From: JAMXLO01 sp963719805
GTDB taxonomy: Bacteria; Pseudomonadota; Alphaproteobacteria; Acetobacterales; Acetobacteraceae
Direction: 5' to 3'
Assembly (NCBI GenBank): GCA_963719805.1
Contig: CAVRDF010000009.1
Coordinates: 1-64,000 of the forward strand
DNA: 64,000 nucleotides
Each line of letters begins with the position of its first letter. Position 1 is the first letter of the stretch. Of this stretch, positions 25,275 through 33,982 are shown piece after piece. A program made the translations under genes and the position numbers. Under the pieces are notes generated by a model. The model ran no database searches. It had not been told where the DNA came from and was given only the letters and a program-made list of their open reading frames with translations.

Positions 25275-26414
25275 CTATGCGTCGAATTGGCGGGTGATTT
25301 GTCCGTTGCTCTCCCAGTAGGTTTTTTTGGTAGCGATCAGCGGATCATCCATCGCTGGCTGGACCTTACCGGACTGGTCGATTGCCCGTGATGTCACAGT
25401 ATGCCGGCCCGGCGTAAATGCTCGATCGAGATGCCAGAACCGCCATGAGTATGGTGACTTGCTGTCATCCAGCGTCGCCTTGGTCCAGGTGTCGTTGTCG
25501 ATCTTGACCTCGACAGCAGCTACGTTTGGCCCCCAGGCCATCCCGTCGATCTGGAACTTACCGTCGCGAAATGTGACTTGAGCAGGCGTCGATTTCAGCA
25601 GCATACGACCTACGGGTGTCTGCGTCATGAACGGTTTGCCGTCTTGCTCACCCTGACGCAGGGTGACGTATTCGCGACCCATGAATTTCCCGAGGTAGCG
25701 GGTATCGCGCACCTCGATGCGGCCAAGCCACTTGACGTTGGCGATGCCATACCAGCCGGGTGCGATGAGGCGCACTGGGTAACCATTGCGAGCCGGCAGC
25801 GCTGATCCGTTCATCTCGTAGCACAACATGTTAGCTGGGCTCATCGCGTCTTCGATAGACATGCTGCGGGCGAATGTGTCGGTGTATGTGAGTTCGTAAG
25901 GCGCACCCTTGTGCGCCACGTCCTCACCTTGATCGACGCCGTAGAAAACCACTTCGACGGCACCGTTCTTGATGTCTGCGGTTTTCAGCATCTCCGCCAG
26001 CGAGGCACCCGCCCATTTTGCGTTGCCGATCATACCTTGGAAAAAGGGAAAGCCACCATTGCCGGAGCATTCGATCGTGCTGAGCACTTCATGGCGCGGC
26101 AGTGCCTTGAGATCGGCCAAAGTGAATGACGCGGGTTTGGCAACTGAACCGCCCAGGTTGAGCTTCCAGGTATTTTCATCGATCTTCGGATAGCCGTAGT
26201 GGCCGATACCGAACATCTTATCGTTGGGTGTGATCCAGCCCATGTCCTCGTAATGCTGAACATTGGTGACGATGCCGGCGACAGGTGCGGGGAGCGGTGG
26301 TGGCTGATCGATCCATGGGATGGCTTTGCCCCCACTGGCGGGTTGCGCAAAGACGCGGCCGGACAATAGGGCGGCCCCAGCCACGGCGCCGGCGACCACT
26401 GTTCTGCGTTGCAT
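25275..26414 (-). CDS. Sulfite-oxidase-family molybdopterin enzyme
   Basis: About 379 residues. A twin-arginine-like leader (MQRRTVVAGAVAGAALLSGR, signal end near residue 24) is followed by a Mo-pterin domain with the molybdenum-ligand Cys118 in STIECSGNGG. Then come the LARNGYPVRLIAPGWYG-type block (here LPARNGYPVRLIAPGWYG) and a C-terminal Ig-like dimerisation domain (about 270-380, ending WESNGQITRQFDA). It is similar to SorA/SoxC-type enzymes and predicted periplasmic. No cytochrome partner lies next to it. ATG 26420 gives two more residues. Substrate sulfite is plausible but not proven. Confidence 0.85.
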   Translation of the reverse strand: MQRRTVVAGAVAGAALLSGRVFAQPASGGKAIPWIDQPPPLPAPVAGIVTNVQHYEDMGWITPNDKMFGIGHYGYPKIDENTWKLNLGGSVAKPASFTLADLKALPRHEVLSTIECSGNGGFPFFQGMIGNAKWAGASLAEMLKTADIKNGAVEVVFYGVDQGEDVAHKGAPYELTYTDTFARSMSIEDAMSPANMLCYEMNGSALPARNGYPVRLIAPGWYGIANVKWLGRIEVRDTRYLGKFMGREYVTLRQGEQDGKPFMTQTPVGRMLLKSTPAQVTFRDGKFQIDGMAWGPNVAAVEVKIDNDTWTKATLDDSKSPYSWRFWHLDRAFTPGRHTVTSRAIDQSGKVQPAMDDPLIATKKTYWESNGQITRQFDA

Positions 26415-26986
26415 ATCCATTTGTATGTCCTCCCCAGTAGTGCTGTTTTTTTGCTACCAACGCGGCGGGAACTCCGACGCGACCTGTCACTGTGCCGGCA
26501 CAGTTAACTCGCGTCAGGTGGTGAACCGCTCAACGCTAAGTCGAAGCTCGTCATCTAATGCGACAAGGCCGCAATAGAGAGTTCCATATTGATTGGACCG
26601 GATCGTCCCTCTCCAAGCGACATCGGCGCTCGGAGAGTCTAAAAAGATTTCGGCACGATACCGGATTTTGTTCTAGGGTCCGTTGTGCCCGTCTGTCAAG
26701 CTTCCAAACAATGCCGCGGCTTAGCTACGAAGGGTCAAGGATAGATTTGCTTTGCGGGCCCCCATGTCATGAGAACAACTGAATGGTGCCGACCCTTCGC
26801 CTGTATGGTCGGCGGACAGCCCGCAATAATCTACGAACCGATGTGCACGCGGCATTGCATAGACCGCTGCTGAGGCTTGGGTAGCAAAGAACAAGCGCCA
26901 CGAAATATCCATGAGCAAGTTTCGGATGGAGCGGCGGTTTTGATGTCTAAGACGCCCAAACATCCAAGCGTGGGCGCGTCCTGACC
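26415..26986. other. Intergenic region, no supported gene
   Basis: About 570 bases upstream of the molybdoenzyme, so it holds that gene's promoter. A leftward 92-codon frame (26721-26999) is not protein-like. Confidence 0.3.
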
Positions 26987-27184
26987 CTACGGATGCCACA
27001 CCGCGCCGGTTCCCGTCGAGAACTTGGCCGCCAGCTCCCTCAGCCGTCTCCAGATGTAAGCCGTTGCTTCAGGCGAACACTTAGCTCGATTGATACGGGC
27101 TACCTTCTCAAGCTCCGTTAGGAGCCGGAAGAGAGCTACTTCCTCCGCAGAGGTAGCAGTTCCGCCCATCGGCGATCTGCTCAT
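26987..27184 (-). CDS. Small helical hypothetical protein
   Basis: 65 residues from ATG 27184: MSRSPMGGTATSAEEVALFR, LLTELEKVARINRAKCSPEA, then YIWRRLRELAAKF and a short end. Helical and balanced in charge. The open frame upstream to 27370 overlaps frames similar to the 3' part of the Cys-type gene (PRGQRLAI), so that region is likely decayed. Confidence 0.45.
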   Translation of the reverse strand: MSRSPMGGTATSAEEVALFRLLTELEKVARINRAKCSPEATAYIWRRLRELAAKFSTGTGAVWHP

Positions 27185-27391
27185 GGCGCCGATATGGTGC
27201 TCGTGTGACCGAGCGTCCAGTAGACCGGCAGGGCAAAGTGGCGCCCTTGCGGTTCCAGCAGGCCGAAAATCGACTGTAAACAGATCCACGTATCGTGAGG
27301 ATGCGTCGTGCTGGCGTGTGACCGCCCTTCCGGGCCAGCGTGATCGCCAGACGCTGGCCGCGCGGCTCATGCCAGTCTGTTCCGACTTTCG

Positions 27392-27598
27392 TCAATCCAT
27401 GCTCGGCGGTCGTATCATACGGTCGAGGAACCGCCACGCCTTCGCGTCGGCTTCCTCATTCGGCACATACTCGGCCAGCTCATACCGCCAACGCCGCGGA
27501 AGCAAGGCTGTGACGATCGCGACGGCCGGCCGGGGCTTGCTCGGTTTGATAGATTTGCGGGGCTGGGGCTTGGGTCGTTTGACTCGGACGATCGGCAT
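27392..27598 (-). CDS. 68-aa conserved hypothetical protein, copy B
   Basis: Starts MPIVRVKRPKPQPRKSIKPS with a very basic, disordered N-terminus, then the conserved VTALLPRRWRYELAEYVPNE and EEADAKAWRFLDRMIRPPSM. The intact frame serves as the reference for the broken copy at 24251. About 140 bases around the 3' end are close to identical in the two copies. Confidence 0.6.
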   Translation of the reverse strand: MPIVRVKRPKPQPRKSIKPSKPRPAVAIVTALLPRRWRYELAEYVPNEEADAKAWRFLDRMIRPPSMD

Positions 27599-27659
27599 TC
27601 GGGATATGTAGGAGGGAGCTGGTGCGAGGCAGACCGCGCGGAGCGCCGTCTTTAAGCCG

Positions 27660-27842
27660 TCAGCACGGCTCCTTTGGACCATCCATCGAATACGTGCGGC
27701 CAGCATCGAGGCGGCGCATCGAAGCGACAAACGCCTCCGCTTCCGCCAGGGAGGCGAAGTCAGCAATCAGCCCGTGCTTGGCCGTCCCTACTGCGCTGAC
27801 CTGGAAACACAGGGGGCCCGTCGGCGTGACGACGTATGGCAT
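27660..27842 (-). CDS. 60-aa hypothetical protein
   Basis: From ATG 27842: MPYVVTPTGPLCFQVSAVGT, HGLIADFASLAEAEAFVASM and a short polar end. The pattern of a short beta strand pair plus a helix with FASLAEAEAF resembles small proteins that bind or modulate, but no name is justified. The upstream frame to 28154 is not coding in style. It lies 61 bases upstream of copy B of the 68-aa gene on the same strand. Confidence 0.5.
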   Translation of the reverse strand: MPYVVTPTGPLCFQVSAVGTAKHGLIADFASLAEAEAFVASMRRLDAGRTYSMDGPKEPC

Positions 27843-28096
27843 CGGGCCACTGTGGCACGAAACGTCTGCGGTTGCACTGTACCGCCCCCCTAGACAGTGG
27901 CTTGGGGCCCTCCGATGGCTGGGACAAAGACCCGGCCACCGGTAGCTGGCGGCCAGCAACGGGCCGGCGGTGCGACGCGCGGTGCTTACGTGGGCTAGGA
28001 CGGTCAGGTGGCCTTGCCGCTGGTGACGCATCTGTTTGAGCAGTTGGGGCATTAGGCGGGCGCCTTGGCAAAGTTGGGATGCATTGCGATACTCTC

Positions 28097-28373
28097 TGTC
28101 CCAGACGCTTGCGTCCGGGACCTTTGGTGATGGGCGGAAAGCCTCGCGGTTCACGACGCGGGGCTTTCGTTCGTCTGGGCCAGTTCCTAGGTTTTCGCCG
28201 ATCTGGGTTTGAGCTATTGCGGCGCTGCGTCGGCGCGCAAGCCGACGCCGTTATATCGCTAGCTAGTGCGCGCTGCATCTCCCATGCGGCGCGCCTCTTT
28301 TGTCCCCGCCATGCAGCTGGCCATTGCTCGGGGTGTGCTGCAGTAGTTCGCTCTCCAACGGACGACCTAGGCG
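28097..28373 (+). repeat. Hairpin-rich repeat R2, copy B
   Basis: Diverged copy of 18527-18808. Three hairpins: GTCCC (28098-28102) with GGGAC (28117-28121); GAAAGCCTCGCG (28137 on) with CGCGGGGCTTTC (ending 28168); and an 11-base stem GCGCGCTGCAT / ATGCGGCGCGC (28268-28278, 28284-28294, one G-T pair) followed by CTCTTTT. The stems are kept in both copies. Confidence 0.55.
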
Positions 28374-28720
28374 CTCGTGCCTGACGCCCAGTGGGGAGAG
28401 CGCTCGGCTGGTCTGCTCACATATCTTGCAAACTCGTGTATATCGATTTAGCTATACAGTGGATGAGGTGAGTATCGGAGAGCCTGTGAGGGAAACTGAG
28501 TTGCAGATCCCAGAAACTGGTTTGATTGAGGACGCACCGACGTCAGAGGCTCCGCCGCATCCCGGCGAGCCTTAGCCGATCAGTCCGCGCGACGCTACTA
28601 AGCCGACCATTCCGAGAAGCGCGAAACGCCGATCGAAGCGGAGCTTGAGCAGGCGCCGAATTGACTCGCGAGAACGCTGTTGGCAACGCTCCGTATAGCA
28701 ATCCAGCCTTTCAGAGCTTC
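28374..28720. other. Intergenic stretch, possible tiny gene
   Basis: About 350 bases. A rightward GTG at 28489 (reading MRETELQIPETGLIEDAPTS) gives a 28-residue acidic peptide ending at 28575, but no family or strong ribosome site supports it. Confidence 0.25.
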
Positions 28721-29035
28721 TCATTGCAAGGTGCGAGGTGATGGATCTTGGGGGCCAGCCGGAAAACTTTGATTTTTCACGCGTTGAACGTAATTGCCTA
28801 GGAACTCAACCATATTCTCGACCGCGGCAAATGGCATCACTAGGCGTCCAATGACAGCGTCACTGAACATGTTGGGGTCTTTAGAGTAATCACACCGCCG
28901 CGCAACGAAGGTCATGTGAAAGTTTCCATGTGTAAGAAAAACACCTGCGATTGCATCAGCAAAAACATCAGGTGCCCTGATGTCGTCCACAACTGTTGGT
29001 ATAGCTACCTGCTGCGGCTCCGGTGCGTTGGCCAT
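28721..29035 (-). CDS. DUF3467-like small protein
   Basis: 104 residues from ATG 29035 (MANAPEPQQVAIPTVVDDIR), with GGGAGGA nine bases upstream; the ATG at 29044 would be too close to it. The strand pattern (DAIAGVFLTHGNFHMTFVAR, then GRLVMPFAAVENMVEFLGNY) is that of small DUF3467-like proteins: beta hairpin, then a conserved R-L-V-M-P strand and a helix. Function unknown. Confidence 0.55.
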   Translation of the reverse strand: MANAPEPQQVAIPTVVDDIRAPDVFADAIAGVFLTHGNFHMTFVARRCDYSKDPNMFSDAVIGRLVMPFAAVENMVEFLGNYVQRVKNQSFPAGPQDPSPRTLQ

Positions 29036-29083
29036 GGCGAACATTCCTCCCTACGCGTTGCGGCATTGCGATCCCACAGACGG

Positions 29084-29314
29084 TCATTGGATCCCGTTGG
29101 GAGACCGCCTCAGCCAATACTTGCAGTAGTCCCGCTCATGCGACGTCGATTCGGTCTGCCGTATCTCGGCGGCACTCATTTCCAGATCGGCAGCAATTTC
29201 ATCGTAATCCTTGGCGATTAATTGTAGTTGCTCGGCATCGGGGGACACTGGCTTTGCCGCCGCAAATCGTCGAGCACGCGCAGCTTGCTGCCGATAGTAG
29301 GCCGGATCCCTCAT
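29084..29314 (-). CDS. Small helical hypothetical protein
   Basis: 76 residues, MRDPAYYRQQAARARRFAAA then LQLIAKDYDEIAADLEMSAA. The YRQQAxRARRxA opening followed by LIAKDYDEIAADLE is a recurring pattern among tiny alphaproteobacterial proteins. The C-terminal KYWLRRSPNG may be beyond the conserved part. Confidence 0.55.
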   Translation of the reverse strand: MRDPAYYRQQAARARRFAAAKPVSPDAEQLQLIAKDYDEIAADLEMSAAEIRQTESTSHERDYCKYWLRRSPNGIQ

Positions 29315-30495
29315 AAAGCGTCCTAACGATCGGAAGGTCTCAGGGTTCCGACCGCAGAATGATGGCGGAAGTCCTGTGCGTCCTTAGGCTGTTCCGGCGC
29401 ATCACGAAGCCCACTAAAGCGCTCCAGGCTGGCGCCCTTTGCGGGTAGTCGGACCATCCGATGATACGGGAAAAGCTGCAGATTGAGCCAAGGTCGTCTC
29501 GGCCAGCTGGATCGCAACCTACGGCGCCTGCATGTCGAGCTTGCTACAGCCGCTCACGGCCCGCTGGGTCAACCCGTGTCATTGTGCATGTGCTGATCAA
29601 TCCGCCGGCCGGTGGGTTGGCGCCGCAAATTGATGCGGACGCCGCGGCGAAAAAATACAAGAGTGGCCCAGCAGGCCGCAGTCGAAGCTCCGGCCGAACT
29701 CTGGTTCGCCAGGTGGGATCCGCCTACATTCTCTCCAGCCGGTCAAGACACTTTGGGCAAGTGACCTCTGCCGCCGGTGGTTCTGCCCATCCTGAGCTAC
29801 TGCCCGGTTCAACGAACACAGCGCCATGCGCAATGCGGACTCATCCTAGTCGGCGTAGGGCCACGAATGCGCGGCCGTCCCTTTCGATAATGTGCATTTA
29901 CCACCGGACCATTCTGGTGGAACCGCGTCAATCGGCTGCCGCCCCTCAGTCCCGACGGAAGGTGCGGCCGGTGCTTTTTGACGGAACTACCCGATACGTT
30001 CTTGGTTGATGCCGAGATGAAGATCAACCCGGCGGCACAGGACGGCGAACTGTGCGAGGTGACGGAGATCATGCACCGCAATCCGACAAAACTAATGGCA
30101 CTGCGGCTCCAGCGACAGTTAGCAATGTCGTCGGGATCTTTGGCAAGCGATGGACGCCTGGGGAAGCGAAGGCCAGTGCTTGCAGCTAGGACTGAGCATA
30201 GGACAGCCGATCGGCCGGCCCTCAATGCATCATCGACCGCATAAAGGATGAGGCCGCTGAGTGTTGCGGTCGCTGGCAGCACCTGCACTAATTCGGCGCT
30301 GGCGAGGATGCAGGCACTGTATTGCCTTCCGATTCATTGCGCCCAGGAAGCACATTCCGCACCTCGCTCCTGAACGTTAGAGTTGTGGCTGCCCGGTGAA
30401 GGCGGATCCTTTGGAGGCGCAGAAGCTCGTCCACACAGCTGCGACCAGGCCGAGCACGCCCCTGATTTTCATTAACACAGCGTAGGTCAGAGCGA
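29315..30495. other. Long gene-poor stretch
   Basis: About 1.2 kb. Open frames on both strands overlap and none is convincing. The best is a rightward TTG-start frame at 29978 (reads TELPDTFLVDAEMKINPAAQ) with some protein character up to about 30110. It is probably decayed accessory DNA. Confidence 0.35.
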
Positions 30496-30894
30496 TTACG
30501 CCACCGCCGTCCTGTTCCCCGCAAACTGCTCTCCCACCGGCTGCAACCATCGCTCGCGCCGCCCCACCCACAACTCATAAGTCGGCACCAGATCCGCAGG
30601 CGCGATATCGAGCGCGCCCAGCCTGATTTCGATCTCGCCTGTGCCGTCGGAGATGCCGAACACGGTTGATCCGCAGGACGGGCAGAAATGCCGCGCGTCA
30701 GTCGAATCTTTCCAGCTTGCCGTACCGCCCCGAACCGTCACGTCTTCCGCGCGCCAGATAACGTTCGCGGTGAACGGTGCGCCGCTCTCCTTCCTGCAGG
30801 TCGTGCAATGGCACAGGCCAACCCGGACAGGTTTGCCGCGGGCCTCGATCCGAATTGCGCCGCAGTTGCAGGAGGCAGTTCGTGAGTCGGGCAT
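30496..30894 (-). CDS. GFA / CENP-V domain zinc protein
   Basis: 132 residues from ATG 30894 (MPDSRTASCNCGAIRIEARG). The zinc ligands are visible: CNCG, CHCTTC (in GLCHCTTCRKESG) and CPSCGS. This is the glutathione-dependent formaldehyde-activating (GFA) fold, but most members are not shown to act on formaldehyde. The open frame continues upstream to 31101 without family resemblance. It points leftwards, away from the DUF3606 pair. Confidence 0.88.
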   Translation of the reverse strand: MPDSRTASCNCGAIRIEARGKPVRVGLCHCTTCRKESGAPFTANVIWRAEDVTVRGGTASWKDSTDARHFCPSCGSTVFGISDGTGEIEIRLGALDIAPADLVPTYELWVGRRERWLQPVGEQFAGNRTAVA

Positions 30895-31035
30895 GGATTT
30901 TCCTTTTCCGTGACGTGAGATTCGCAATCGAGAGATGACGCATTCGGGGCCGGTCGGCTTTACCCAGCCACGGAGATTTGCATGCAAACTCCTGTCGCGT
31001 GTCGCCATGTGTGGGATTTCACTGGAGGGACATCT

Positions 31036-31217
31036 ATGGCCGACGACCTGAAAGACCGTGGGGCACAGGACCGTGCCCGGGTCAATGTTAATGAGGACCA
31101 CGAGGTCCGGGTACCTGGACGAAGAAGTGGGGCGTGACCAAGGAGCAGCTCATGGCCGCTGTCCGACAAGTTGGTGTCTCCGTCGCGGCGGTGGCTAAGC
31201 AGCTGGGCAAGAAGTGA
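31036..31217 (+). pseudogene. DUF3606 protein, copy 2, frameshifted at the same site as copy 1
   Basis: Starts MADDLKDRGAQDRARVNVNE and matches to EVR. Two extra bases around GGTACC (31108-31117) shift the remainder WTKKWGVTKEQLMAAVRQVG and AVAKQLGKK into another frame ending TGA 31215-31217. The unshifted frame meets a stop after about 33 codons. The GTG of the next gene overlaps the shifted-frame stop (GTGA), so the downstream half keeps normal gene spacing. GGAGG precedes the ATG. Confidence 0.7.
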
Positions 31218-31438
31218 CGATCCAGTACCACAGCATCTATCGCAGCTCGAATGGCGACCGCTGGATGCTCATCTGGGATAGCGAGACTGCGCAGGGCATC
31301 GTCCGCCACGAGCCCGCCCTCGGATCCGGCAGTCGCATCACAGAGACGCCTGTAGAGGAGTGGCTGGACCGCACCGGGACAAGCCCGGAAAATCAGGCAT
31401 TGCGGGGGTTGCTGGAGAGGCTGGCCGAGGGCGCATAG
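31214..31438 (+). CDS. 74-aa conserved hypothetical protein
   Basis: GTG start read as MTIQYHSIYRSSNGDRWMLI, with WDSETAQGIVRHEPALGSG, then a helix SPENQALRGLLERLAEGA. The layout (YRSxNGDxW strand, VRHEP strand, acidic loop, C-terminal helix) recurs in small alphaproteobacterial proteins. The GTG overlaps the DUF3606 stop, giving a coupled pair. Confidence 0.6.
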   Translation: MTIQYHSIYRSSNGDRWMLIWDSETAQGIVRHEPALGSGSRITETPVEEWLDRTGTSPENQALRGLLERLAEGA

Positions 31439-31926
31439 CTGGTAACCTGTGGATGGCGGACAGTTGGCGCGGATTCGTGCATGATTATTTCAGAACTCAG
31501 GCCCACCCCTAGCCCGGTGGCTTGCAAGCGCGAGAGAAGCCCGAGCGCTCGCGGAAACGATGACCGAAGATGGCGCACGGTCGATATTGTTTCGCATCGC
31601 CGCGGCCTACGAAAGTTTTGCCAGCGCCTGCCATCAACCGGGCTCGGAGGGGTCCATCAGGCTCGCGCAAACAAGGATTGCTAGATCACCCCTGGAGCTT
31701 GCTGTCGGTCCCGACGCATTAGACGCGCCGTCGCGACCGACAGAACATTCTCCCTCTCGGGAGGAATGCAGCATTCAAACGTCGCGCGCAACAAGGAGCG
31801 CGTAGGTCGGGCCACGAAACTCAATCAATCGCGTCTAATGGATCATTCGGTGAAGTCCATCCCACCCAAAAGCTGGGCGCCGACAAATCACCGATTGGTC
31901 GAGTGGCACGCTGCCAAAGCGTGCGA
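31439..31926. other. Intergenic region, no supported gene
   Basis: About 490 bases. A rightward frame from 31560 (MTEDGARSILFRIAAAYESF) begins in a protein-like way but loses character after 30 residues. Possibly a remnant. Confidence 0.3.
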
Positions 31927-32199
31927 TCAGGCTGAAGCGAGCCCCGCCGTGGTCAATACAAGCCCATCGTCTTGGACGATCAACCAACCCTGGGCGGCAG
32001 CGTAAGCGCAGGCGGTCGTGAAGTCAGGCATCTTCCAGTCACCGATCTCTATCACATCAAGGTCGTTGAAAGTCAGCCTCTCACCGATCCGGCAACACCT
32101 GCTGTAAACGATGACTGAGAGCAGGCGGCGGGCCAATGCATCGGGAGTCTGCTTTCCATTGAGCTTGCCAATAGGCTTCTTGCCAGTCACTCGCGCCAC
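31927..32199 (-). CDS. 90-aa conserved hypothetical protein
   Basis: MARVTGKKPIGKLNGKQTPD opens a basic arm. It is followed by ALARRLLSVIVYSRCCRIGE, LTFNDLDVIEIGDWKMPDF and a winged-helix-like end AAAQGWLIVQDDGLVLTTAG. A small DNA-binding fold is possible from the helix and beta-wing order, but this is inference. Confidence 0.5.
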   Translation of the reverse strand: MARVTGKKPIGKLNGKQTPDALARRLLSVIVYSRCCRIGERLTFNDLDVIEIGDWKMPDFTTACAYAAAQGWLIVQDDGLVLTTAGLASA

Positions 32200-32229
32200 G
32201 TTCTTGTCCCGCGTGCCGGGCTGTCGGAA

Positions 32230-32785
32230 ATCGCGACGCTGAAATTAGCTGAGCTTGTGGACCGCAGTTGGTCGATGCTGTTTGAATGAGCGTCTGCTAG
32301 CTCATCGTCATAACGCTCAGCGGGGAGATCTAACCACCGTGGTGAACTGGAAAGGGTGGCGGTAGATTGCACCAATGCCAATTCCACATAGAGCGCGCGC
32401 TCCCTCAAATGCCAAGGCGGAAAGAATCACCAGCCTACACCGACGATATCATGGCGCTGATAAGCCAAGCGCCTGAAAACGGGCAAGAACCATTTCAATT
32501 GTTATGGAGGAGACTAGGCCATCCCCCGTCTCGGGCGGCGCCACCCCGCGTAATCGACCACCAAACTGCGCGGGGTACAAGCGGAGATCGGTGGTTTCTC
32601 GTCCCATGAACCTAGTTCTGCGAGCGTTTGCATCAGGTATGACCCCACTGTTGCGCTAGGCGAGAAGCCGACGTTAATCGATATCGGTCAATTCCTAATG
32701 CAGAACCGGGGCCCCGCAGCATTGGCTCGTAGGTTAATCAGGCACCGGTTACCGCTGAGCGATTTGCCCGTTCAAGCATGCCGAA
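32230..32785 (+). pseudogene. Decayed gene of unknown family, repeat R1 copy B
   Basis: Diverged copy of 11558-12140. Readable blocks are HQCQFHIE, MPRRKESPAYTDDIMALISQ, then after a frame change VQAEIGGFSSHEPSSASVCI and LIDIGQFLMQNRGPAALARR. Similar blocks in copy A show it was protein-coding on the plus strand, broken by at least two frame changes. The family is not recognised. Confidence 0.5.
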
Positions 32786-32941
32786 CCGGAAACCGCTGTA
32801 CAGACACCGTAGCTTCTCATCCATTGCACGGGCCTTTTAGCGCATCTCACCGCCGCATCGGATGGCCCCATCAAGCACGCTGCTAAAGCGACCGAATGGC
32901 GGGCAGCACCGAACGCAGGCCCGGCGAGCCGCCCTGCGACG

Positions 32942-33076
32942 GGCCACTACGAGGAGCTGAATGTGTTCGGCACTCCGACTGGCCGAGTTTACTGCGCAAC
33001 CGAGGGAGAGCCGCTGCCCTGCGCCCTGCGAGGTTTCACATGGCGGTGGCTTTTGCACCGACCGACCGAGGGCTGA
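32942..33076 (+). CDS. 56-aa conserved hypothetical protein, copy B (start unresolved)
   Basis: The frame GHYEELNVFGTPTGRVYCAT, EGEPLPCALRGFTWRW ends TGA at 33074-33076. It matches copy A at 17431-17601 block by block. The frame remains open upstream, but no credible start codon is seen near the expected place, so it may be a remnant. Confidence 0.45.
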   Translation, partial: GHYEELNVFGTPTGRVYCATEGEPLPCALRGFTWRWLLHRPTEG

Positions 33077-33123
33077 AATCTACCCCCTTGTCTCCGGTCC
33101 GAGGAGCGGCACACGGCGCGGCA

Positions 33124-33371
33124 CTATGCGTTGACCGCGGTCCGGGCCCGGTCCGGTGACCAGCCGCGCGGCGCTAAGGGCCACAAGTAGCTATCCACGT
33201 CCGACGTTGCGGGCCGCCCCCCGTAGCTGGTCGCAACGCGGCCACGGCATAGACGTGCTCGCCACCGCACCGAAGATCGCCGCAGCCAATGGAGGCATCG
33301 GCGGCTGCCAAGCCAAGAGCATTCGGCGGCTGCATGGTTAAATGCGAGCACCCGGTGACGTGATTTGGCAT
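33124..33371 (-). pseudogene. Cysteine-motif protein remnant, copy B
   Basis: A short block ASIGCGDLRCGGEHVYAVAA corresponds to ALAVDCGDPACPGERAYGVS of copy A at 23235. The frame then breaks, and the following YGG piece is in another frame. The downstream flank (a degenerate GGCCC hairpin near 33447-33465) also echoes copy A. Confidence 0.45.
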
Positions 33372-33982
33372 TGCGCAAATCTGGCGCCTAGGCTCTCCGG
33401 GTCACGTCGGTGCTGGGGTGGACGGCTGACAACTGGACAACTCACTGGCCCCTCCTTCCGGGCCGCTCGGGTTGACTGCTTTTCGGCTTCATTCTGAAGG
33501 GTGGCCGGAACCGATCGGAGTCATCGGCCGTCTTCATCGGAATGCGCACTTCTGGTTCTACTCCTATTCATAATTCTGCGGCCGGAGACTGCAGTAAGCC
33601 AACAGGGAGAATAAAGATGATAATACCTCACCTTATATCATCAAATCTCATCCTCCGAGTGGATGACCAGATATCAATGATGGCTCAGCATGGTCACATG
33701 CCTGGATTTAGTCAATCGGCGTTCATTAGGGACTTAGTTGAATTGATAGGAACTGTATTGGGCTTGATAGTTGTATTCACGATAACGACTTCTCAGAATA
33801 GAGGAACTAAAAATAATGATAGAAAATGGCGAAGGTGATCGGGCCGGTCGTTTGTGGTATAATGCTCGGGCGTGAAGCTACGTTGGATTTGCCGGCAATA
33901 CTGTCCGCCGCCGAATGTGTGTGAGTTAACCGCCGTGCGGTTCCAAGCCACATAACGGTCGCCGGCGAATAGAAGGGTTGGA
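33372..33982. other. AT-richer intergenic stretch with one doubtful frame
   Basis: About 610 bases, noticeably richer in A/T at 33.54-33.95 kb than its surroundings. A rightward frame at 33542-33838 contains one hydrophobic helix (ELIGTVLGLIVVFTI) and would give a 98-residue, or from an inner ATG at 33617 a 73-residue, membrane peptide. There is some ribosome-site support (GGGAGAATAAAG before 33617), but no family resemblance. Confidence 0.35.
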
